A DNA stretch of 64,000 nucleotides, from the NCBI GenBank assembly GCA_019722365.1, contig JADFUC010002091.1:1-64000 (forward strand), in the 5' to 3' direction. Made by a program: the position numbers and the translations under genes. Shown one piece after another: positions 56,929 to 64,000 of this stretch (positions are counted from its first letter, which is position 1; every line of letters starts with the position of its first letter). The stretch is from Lithospermum erythrorhizon. Taxonomy: Eukaryota > Streptophyta > Magnoliopsida > Boraginales > Boraginaceae. The notes under the pieces are model-generated. The model made no database searches and was not told the DNA's origin. It saw only the letters and a program-made list of their open reading frames with translations.

Positions 56929-58743
56929 CTAATACTCTCATATAGTGTATCTATAAAAGATTATCCCAACAAAAGGAACATGAATTATTTTCTTTCTTTA
57001 TTACTTGTATAGTTTATTCCAAGTATTCCGTTTAATTCGGTGGTTATGGGAAAGAATGTATACCATTTACGCCAAATCAAGAACTAATTCACTGCCCTGT
57101 GGCGCCGACGACAGAGGCCAAAGAATGAAAATTCCTGAATAACGGTGAAGCGAGAAATTACAAGAGATCTTGATTTCAAAAGTTTGTTTTTAACAACATT
57201 TTTAATATGTCATTTACAAATTAAAGGTGCTAAAATTTATTACCGTTATTACACAATTAAAAACGCCCCCCAATTATCCAACAACACGAATCCTACACAT
57301 GATAATCCAAACTTCAATGTATAATCTACGCCACCCGTAATATGACAAATGTAAAGAAAGCAATAAATCCATACGTGATTTTACCCCTCGTCCCCCTCAA
57401 TGTGAAAGATACATCCGTACTGTCAGTAAGTGCTCACTAATAACTTAGGAAATAGTTGTTTACGTGACTACCAAGAATCCCTATTCTACTATCTCTCAAT
57501 TAGATGTTTTCTTATGTATCAAACTTAATTGGCTGTGCCTCATAAATTCCCTCTCAAGACTATTTTTCTTATGATTCTAATATTCGAAAGTACATAAAAT
57601 TTCATAAAAATAGCTACCTATAGGCAAAACAAAGACCTAGCTAATGTTCAAACCCCTCAAATAAGCCCAAACTATCTTAAAATCGCCTACCATGTGCTTA
57701 TCGGTGACCCATCGTGGACTCTCGAGTCTCGACAGCCCATGCAGCTCGGTCTCGATGGTCTCTTCCAAAAGGACCGAAAATTGGCTTCACTTTTCAACAA
57801 AAGGTAGCCAACTAGCCATAGCTATTTCAATTCAATAATGTTACGTCACTATATGCATATGGTACTTTAGCATTTGTTATTTTAACAAGAATATGTTATC
57901 TATTACTGATATTTATTCGGTCTTATAAACTAAATTGAAAATTTATTTTTTTTACATAAGGATTAGTATTACAAATAAGGAATACATTAATTTCTAACTA
58001 ATAAGTATGGAATAATATTTTGACTCCACCAAGAGTCAACCTGCACTCCATGAATACATAATTCCTAACTAATACTCCGTATAATAGTTAGAGTAGGTGC
58101 GTGTGCTTTAACTAAGGACTATAAAGAAAAGTTTGGTATAGAACTGGAAAGGCTAATTGGCCGGTTACCTGCATTTTCATCAAGCACTTTCGCTAGGTCC
58201 TTGTATTATCCATTCTTTCTCAAGGCGTGGTCCTTATACAATTGTTCTTTTCTCGTACTTCGCCTACGAACCTATAAACGACTATAATCGCCCTCTTTGA
58301 AGTGTAGTGATTAAGGAAGTTTCAATTGAGGACAAAACAGTCATTTCATCCCTCTAAATTTACTATTTTGATGTGTGTATATTGTTTCTCACCTTACCCC
58401 TAATATTAAACTAAAGTATAGGAAGCACATTTAAAATATTTTACATAATTAGAATAAAATCTCTACCACTTTCTTCTTTGACACACCCCACCCTACCCCT
58501 ACCCCAAACTTTCATCCTCTTCCCCACCCCCACCTCTCACCTGCCCCACCACCCCACCAGCACCCCTTCCCCGTTATACCATCACAACCGTTAAACCTCA
58601 AATTCACAGCCGTGACCTCTCAAACACCACCATCCTCGAGTTTCACAGCCCAAATTCACTTAAAATCTGCTACAATTTGGACCCAAAATCAACATCAAAC
58701 AATCAAGTAAAATTGAAACAAAAATTAAAATTGAATCCCAATT
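56929..58743. other. Spacer with C-rich tract, possible foldback fragment
   Basis: No gene. 58300-58743, read on the minus strand, resembles the G-rich middle of the foldback element at 25720-26040: a run of GGTGGTG and GGGG words, then a purine segment and AT-rich sequence. It may be a relative cut off by the gypsy LTR at 58744. The match is only by eye. Confidence 0.35.
58485..58507 (-). other. G-quadruplex-type tract on the minus strand
   Basis: The plus strand reads CCCC-A-CCC-TA-CCCC-TA-CCCC, so the minus strand has four G-runs of three or four with loops of one or two bases, a canonical quadruplex pattern. More C-runs follow to 58560. Confidence 0.7.
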
Positions 58744-61418
58744 TGTAATGATTCCGCCCAGTCGGCCGCCTGAGGCGAGAGTCATTAAAACTGAACACCA
58801 GAAGTCACCAAAACCGATGGACTACCTGGCTTAAAATACAATTGCTCATCCAAAAATGACTACCTAAGTTTCCCAAATCAAAACAGCTTTTAAAATTTTT
58901 ATAATCCATCACCATATCGAAACGACCAACCCATAAATATATACACAACATAACCTAAAAATAAAGTAATGCCGGCAAGGCTACAATGTATGATAATGTG
59001 ATCAGATCCCGACACAAATGACACCGACAATGCTACAAGCCAAAAGGAAAATAAACAATCAAAACAATTGACAACACATCAAAATCGGGGACCAGGAGGA
59101 TCCTCCGCCACCCGATGCTCACCTAGCCACTGAACAAACTCTCAAACAGCCTCTTTGGCTCAACTGACGCCTCACAACCTCGCACAAATGAAATGCCGCC
59201 AACGCGAAAGGGGGTGTCGCTGCTCAGTGAAACTTAAATACTGTAAGTGAACTTAAGCCATAATGAATCCAGATAGTCGAATTTAATAATCAAATATGAA
59301 TAATGTACATATCCGTGACTACCTAAAAGGTCATACAACATAATTCCAAGCAGAAATCTCGCATAATACACGAAGATATAATGGTTGCCCACAAGAAGCA
59401 CACAATTCCTTCAGAAAGAATCAATACCCAACAACGACTAAAACCTAGTCATCAAACCTCCTATCTCTCATATCCCCACCAAAGATTCAACCTCTAATGC
59501 GCATATACTCAACTGCCTACCTCAGAATGGACTAATCAATAATCATCCCGCACTTATACCGCAAAGATAAGGCCGCACTTATACACAAAGTATAAGTGCA
59601 CACCGCACTTATACACAAAGCATAAGGCACACCACACTTATACACAAAGTATAAGGCACACCCGCACGCTATACCGTAGTATAGGGCCACATCGACAATG
59701 CACACAAAGAAAGTGATCAAAAGACTCATACCGCTCTTATACCGAAGTATATACAAACGCACGCTATACCGAAGATAGTACACACCGGCTAACGCACACA
59801 AAGAAAGCGATCAATCTAGAAATATACCGCCTATAATCAAGTATAAGGTCAAATCAAGACGCTATACCGTAGTATAGCCAATAGCTGCCACATATCCCTG
59901 CAAGGGAAGGAGAAATACCTAATCCCTAGTATCCCAACTATGTGGTCACCCCGATACTCATGCCTCAAACTCATGGAGATAACCGAAACAACTACTTACT
60001 CCTAAAGAGTACACAAAGACACAAATTAAAACATCCTAATAATCAGAATCAATCACAATCGCCGACAAGGCCATAAACATATCAAAAGTGCCGATGCGCC
60101 ACATAATATAATAATGACAAGGCTGGCTGCATTCGAAATATAAGTTGGAGTTCAAGCTGTTACTTACCTCCAAAGAATCTTCAGCCATGTAAACACAATC
60201 ACATAACACAACAATTGTATATATCATTCTCATAATCATAACACAATGACATGTGCCATCATTCTCACATAAATATATCATAATAACATGTATATCACAA
60301 ATCAATGTAAGTACGTGAAGTAACACCCAGATAAGTACTCACCTCTCGCTAGCTATCAAGAAAAAACCTTTCACAAAGACAATCAAGGTAATCGCCCTTT
60401 CCACAATCAACGCTGCAACAACACCTTTAAAGTATAATCAAGACCCACTACTATATACCTGGGCGTTTCTGTAAGGATACATAACCAACTCTTAGGGAAC
60501 TATCTCTAAAACGGTATAACTTGACCTGGATAAACTATCGAATTATAATCCCATCGGACACACCCAATCGATCCCCCGCTAAATTCCATCTTATCGCTTT
60601 CTCATTACAAATCAACTTATAAGTCATTCTAATTAATCAGCTGGTCCATAATTAACAACCTATACTCCGAAATATCCGTTATAACTCAATTTGGAATTTT
60701 CACTTTTCAACATAACATCCTTTAACTAATTTTAAATCACCAATTCTTAACATCATAACTATAATAAGGTCCCAATATAACCTCCTACATTTAAAGTCTT
60801 ATAAAATATCCACATAAAAAGTCAACCGAAACCTAAAAGTCAACCCACCATAACGTCCTCAAACGATCTCTAAATCACGAATCAATACTCAAATACGCCA
60901 CAACCCATAACCAACTAAGATTTATTTGCAAAATTCAATTGGTAAAAAGTCAACTAAAAGTCAACTATCTCAAACCAAGAAATATCTCGAAGACTTGAAA
61001 TTTACCTTAACTCAAGAGAATGATTTAAGAGAACAATATTCTACAAACGGTTTTGAGTTCGAGCTGACAATTGAAGAGAGAAATGGAAAAATTTTCAAGA
61101 GGGAAAACAGGGAGTATTTCGCCAAAATGGAACAAGATGAAGATGGCGGCGTTTGATGACGCGAGGATAAGTCATAAGGATTTTAAAAAATCGAGTCCTG
61201 CTCGGTTTCTAAGCATCTCCGCTTATCGTACTTAAATTCCAATGCACCTCGATTAAAGATAAAATTTTCCATGGCCAACACTAGTAAATTATAAAATGAA
61301 ATTGCTCAAAAATCTTATAAATAATATCATCATTGAGAAGAAAAAATTTATACTATTCTCGGTCCTCACCACGAATCAAAATTTAAAATTTCTTTTTTTT
61401 TTGTAACGGGTTATTACA
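58744..61418 (-). repeat. 3' LTR of gypsy E
   Basis: On the minus strand it starts TGTAATAACCCGTTAC at 61418, right after the tract TAGATGGGTAGAT, and is taken to end ...GAATCATTACA at 58744, where TGTAATGATTCC lies on the plus strand. A TATA-like AGTATAAAT lies on the minus strand near 61350. The right edge is secure; the left edge rests only on the TG/CA ends because no second LTR is in view. Confidence 0.65.
59549..59890. repeat. Dyad-rich ~30-bp tandem array in the gypsy E LTR
   Basis: Units of the type CGCACTTATACACAAAGTATAAGGCACAC recur with starts at about 59551, 59576, 59606 and 59635, then CTATAC-CGTA-GTATAG versions to 59880. Most units are small inverted repeats. The best is GCACTTATAC-ACAAA-GTATAAGTGC at 59575-59599, perfect over 10 bp. 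A longer repeat (GCACACAAAGAAAG.GATCAA) occurs at 59700-59720 and 59794-59814. Confidence 0.85.
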
Positions 61419-61431
61419 ATCTACCCATCTA
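61419..61431 (-). other. Polypurine tract of gypsy E
   Basis: The minus strand reads TAGATGGGTAGAT directly before the TGTAATAACCC start of the 3' LTR. It sets the orientation of the element. Confidence 0.65.
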
Positions 61432-61599
61432 ATAAAATTTCGAATTCCTCGAATTTAACAACCAAACAACCAAGAACATATAATAACACAAAACAAATAC
61501 CATATCAAAAAACAACAACTCACATCTACTCTCAAGAAGCCGCTGCAACGGTTCCTCATTCATCCCCTCACGCCTCCCAAGTCGCCTCTTCTACACGCC

Positions 61600-62730
61600 G
61601 ATTCCTCCATGTGACTTTCACTAAAGCCACCGCCTTACTCCCTCAAACCTCTTCCGGTCCAAAATCTCCACCGTCTTTCCCTCAATGTCGTCCTCCTCAA
61701 GCTCCAATCGGAGGTGAGCTTAAGAATATGCCACTGTCAGTGGATATACTTCCTCAAACAGACACAATGGAACACATTATGAATCCTATCTAAACTCGTG
61801 AGGCACGCCAACCGATGCCCACGGAGCCAACTCTCCCAAGGATCTCAAATATCCAATATAAATGGCACTTTCTCCCAAACCGCATCACCTCCACGGAGAT
61901 ACTCACACTTGCCGACCTCAAACGATGTTTCATCATGATGATCCGTGACATTTCTTCCGCTTATCCCGAGTCAAGGCCCTCGACAGTTGGCCAATCAATC
62001 TCGATCCGCCTATGTAACTCTCGACCAACTCGTAACCAGAACTTTCTCCTCTCCTACCTCATTCCAACAACCGGAGTGCGACACTCTCCGCCCATACAAC
62101 GCCAAAAGCTATCTCAATACTAGTACTAAGCTGCCACAGAAGTAATCCCCTATCTGGGCAACCTATCGCCCCAATTCCCGGAGTAGTTCGTAACACAAGC
62201 CCGGAGCATATCCTCCAATGTCCGTGATTGCCCTCTCGATTGCCCATCGGCCCGGGATGAAAGATGTACTAATTCACTCTGGGCCCCTGCCTCGAAACCC
62301 CTCCGTAACCTCAAGTGAATCTAGCCACGGTCCGAAATGATCGACACCGGAACTGCACTACACACCGATCCATAAATTCGCTTAGTCTCGTGCCCATCTA
62401 TAGATCCGAGTAGGTAGAAATGAGCCGACTTTTGATAGCCTATCAACAATCACCCAAATCCCATCATGTCGCCCAACGCCCTCTAAGCCCAAACACGAAG
62501 TCCATGGTGATATTCTCCCATGTCCACTGTGAATGTGAAGAGTCTCTGGCACAAACCCGCTAAGATGTCTATGCTCACTTTCACCGACACAAACCAAGCA
62601 CTTTGCCACAAACTCAAGCGATCTCTCTCTTCATTCCCGGCCACCCATAATGCCAACCTCAAATCACGAGTACATCTTTGTACTACCCGGTGTACACCGT
62701 AGGGACTATTATGGGCCTCTATCAAGAATC
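61600..62730 (-). pseudogene. Integrase of gypsy E, decayed
   Basis: On the minus strand: H2C2 region EAHNSPYGVH and RCTRDLRLALW (62483-62725), KCLVCVGESEHRHLSG and GIWVIVDRLSKVGSFLPTR (62382-62609, the integrase core start), RCMGGECRTPV (about 62085-62120), then the C-terminal block VMRFGRKCH, FEILGRVGSVGIGWR (about 61810-61880) and KAVALVKVTW (about 61610-61640). The last resembles the start of a chromodomain tail. Frameshifts and stops throughout. Confidence 0.82.
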
Positions 62731-62779
62731 TCCCTTCTCACCATCTCGAATACGGTACACACCGCTTCTCTTTCATCTT

Positions 62780-63990
62780 CAAGGCTCCACTTCATCAACT
62801 GTGAAATTTGATTCCGACTCCATTCTCACGCCCCTACCGATAACTCCAAGTAGCCTCTCATCCCGCCGGGCCGCAAGGCTGGCGATTCGATCCACAAACA
62901 CCGGCCTAACTCTCATATGGGCGAAAATCTCCCCGTCGCTACCGACATCAAAACCAACTCCCAAATTGCTTTCATCTCTCTCGATCCTTTGATTTCCTTT
63001 CTACTCAACAGACGCCTACTACATTTGCCTTCCCCGCGGTACTCATTGGCCAAGTCATAATCACTAATGAACTCCATCCACCTCCTCTCACAAATCTAAA
63101 ATCTCTCTTCAAGGCTGGAAGATATTTCAAACTTGCGATCGTGAAATCTGGCACTTAACCCCATAAAGATAATGTTCCACAATTTAACGTTAAAGACTAT
63201 CGCCGCTAGCTCAAGATCATGTGTCGGATAGTTCTTCTCGTGGATTTCAACTGCCGAGGTTTTAGGCAATCACCTTCCCATTCTCGCATCGAACACACCT
63301 CAATCCCGATGGGGCACGCTATAAATCACGTAGCCCTCGAACTTACTCTGTATCGCCAACACGCGCCAGAGTCAACTTCCCCTTTAGTATCCCCCAAGGC
63401 CTCACAATCATCATCCCAAATAAACGGAACCCTTTTCTCGTCAACTCCGGGTCAATGGCGCCGCAATCAAGGAAAAGAACTTGATGAATCTCTCAGAAGA
63501 ACCAGCCTAACCCTAAGAAACTCCTAACTCACATACCTCAAGTGACGCCCCAATTGTTCACAACCTCCACCTTCATGATCAAACAAAATACCTCAGCCTC
63601 GAAATAACATGACCCAGAATTGCACTTCGCCAACCGTAACTCACATTTGAAAACTTGGCATACAACCTGCAAGGTCCCAAGGTCCTCAACACAATCAGAA
63701 ATGCCTCAATGCTCCTCCTCCCTCTAGAATATAATGTAATACAATGAATACCACCACAACTCATCCGTATACTCCCCGAACAATCTTGCTCATCAAATTC
63801 ATAAAGGTCATTGCAGATTGTCAACTAAACGGGCATCACTATAAACTCATAATGTCCATAACGAGACTGAAAGCCATTTCTGAATATCTCCCTTTGATCC
63901 TCAACCGATGATAACTGCATCAAGAAATCAATCTTCAGAACACCTTGGCATCCTTCAAATTGATCAAACAAATCAAGCCGATTCCGGCAA
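62780..63990 (-). pseudogene. RT (partial) and RNase H of gypsy E
   Basis: On the minus strand, RT wording occurs at 63579-63824: the palm region appears as YSRGRRSIEAFLIVLRTLG, then RLYAKFSNVSYGW and ILGHVIS, the standard chromovirus block following the YxDD box. RNase H and spacer follow to about 62780 (GEIFAHMRVRPVFVDRI). The catalytic part lies near the window edge and is not cleanly readable. Confidence 0.78.
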
Positions 63991-64000
63991 TGGGTATCGG

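Larger units (their letters stand above)
58744..64000 (-). mobile_element. Gypsy element E (chromovirus-like), truncated by window edge
   Basis: A minus-strand Ty3/gypsy element: a 2.7-kb 3' LTR (58744-61418), a polypurine tract, then integrase, RNase H and RT reading leftward from the right edge. The 5' part and 5' LTR lie beyond 64000. The long LTR and wording of pol suggest a Tekay/Del-type chromovirus. Frames are broken. Confidence 0.8.

Noticed and set aside
59549..59890. Coding frame 59532-59801 on the minus strand
   Set aside because: It translates the tandem dyad array into a repetitive hydrophobic peptide, an artefact of the repeat.

Overview
This is nuclear DNA of a flowering plant, almost certainly a eudicot. 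The evidence is one nine-exon plant beta-carbonic anhydrase gene, AT-rich non-coding DNA, and a dense set of nested plant LTR retrotransposons (Ty1/copia and Ty3/gypsy), a hAT transposon and foldback elements. Short ACTCCGTA-like motifs recur as in Caryophyllales genomes, but that is only a weak hint of lineage. No rRNA, tRNA or CRISPR array was recognised.

Layout. 1-1335 is the promoter and leader of a small secreted lipid-transfer-protein (nsLTP-like) gene. Its body resumes only at 21187. A 19.8-kb composite sits between them: copia element A (1336-21184, + strand, SIRE-like, with an extra 3' ORF) whose gag is itself split by an Athila/Tat-type gypsy element B (2503-13638, - strand). Removing both rebuilds promoter, leader and ATG. 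The nsLTP coding part (21187-21552) also carries two frameshifts, so it is a pseudogene in this assembly. 21553-25112 is AT-rich spacer. 25113-26256 is a foldback element with a G-quadruplex-type tract.

27068-36665 is the intact carbonic anhydrase gene: TATA box, non-coding exon 1, eight coding exons, 257 residues, poly(A) signal. Its 5-kb intron 6 holds a decayed hAT transposon (30612-34924, - strand). 38383-45058 is copia element C (- strand). Its leader contains the most unusual structure in the window: six ~115-bp units, each an inverted repeat whose outer arms differ between units but stay self-complementary, around a near-constant GGCCACTTTGGTGAC core. 46775-47767 is a foldback element with an 8-bp target duplication. 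49885-56923 is copia element D (+ strand) with a perfect ATTAC target duplication. 58744-64000 is the 3' LTR and part of pol of gypsy element E (- strand), which runs off the window edge. Its LTR holds a ~30-bp-period array of small dyads.

The only gene that looks functional is the carbonic anhydrase. All retroelement reading frames are broken by stops and indels. Element boundaries come from LTR pairs, TG/CA ends, primer-binding sites, polypurine tracts and target duplications read by eye. Protein assignments come from recognised family motifs, not from a database search.
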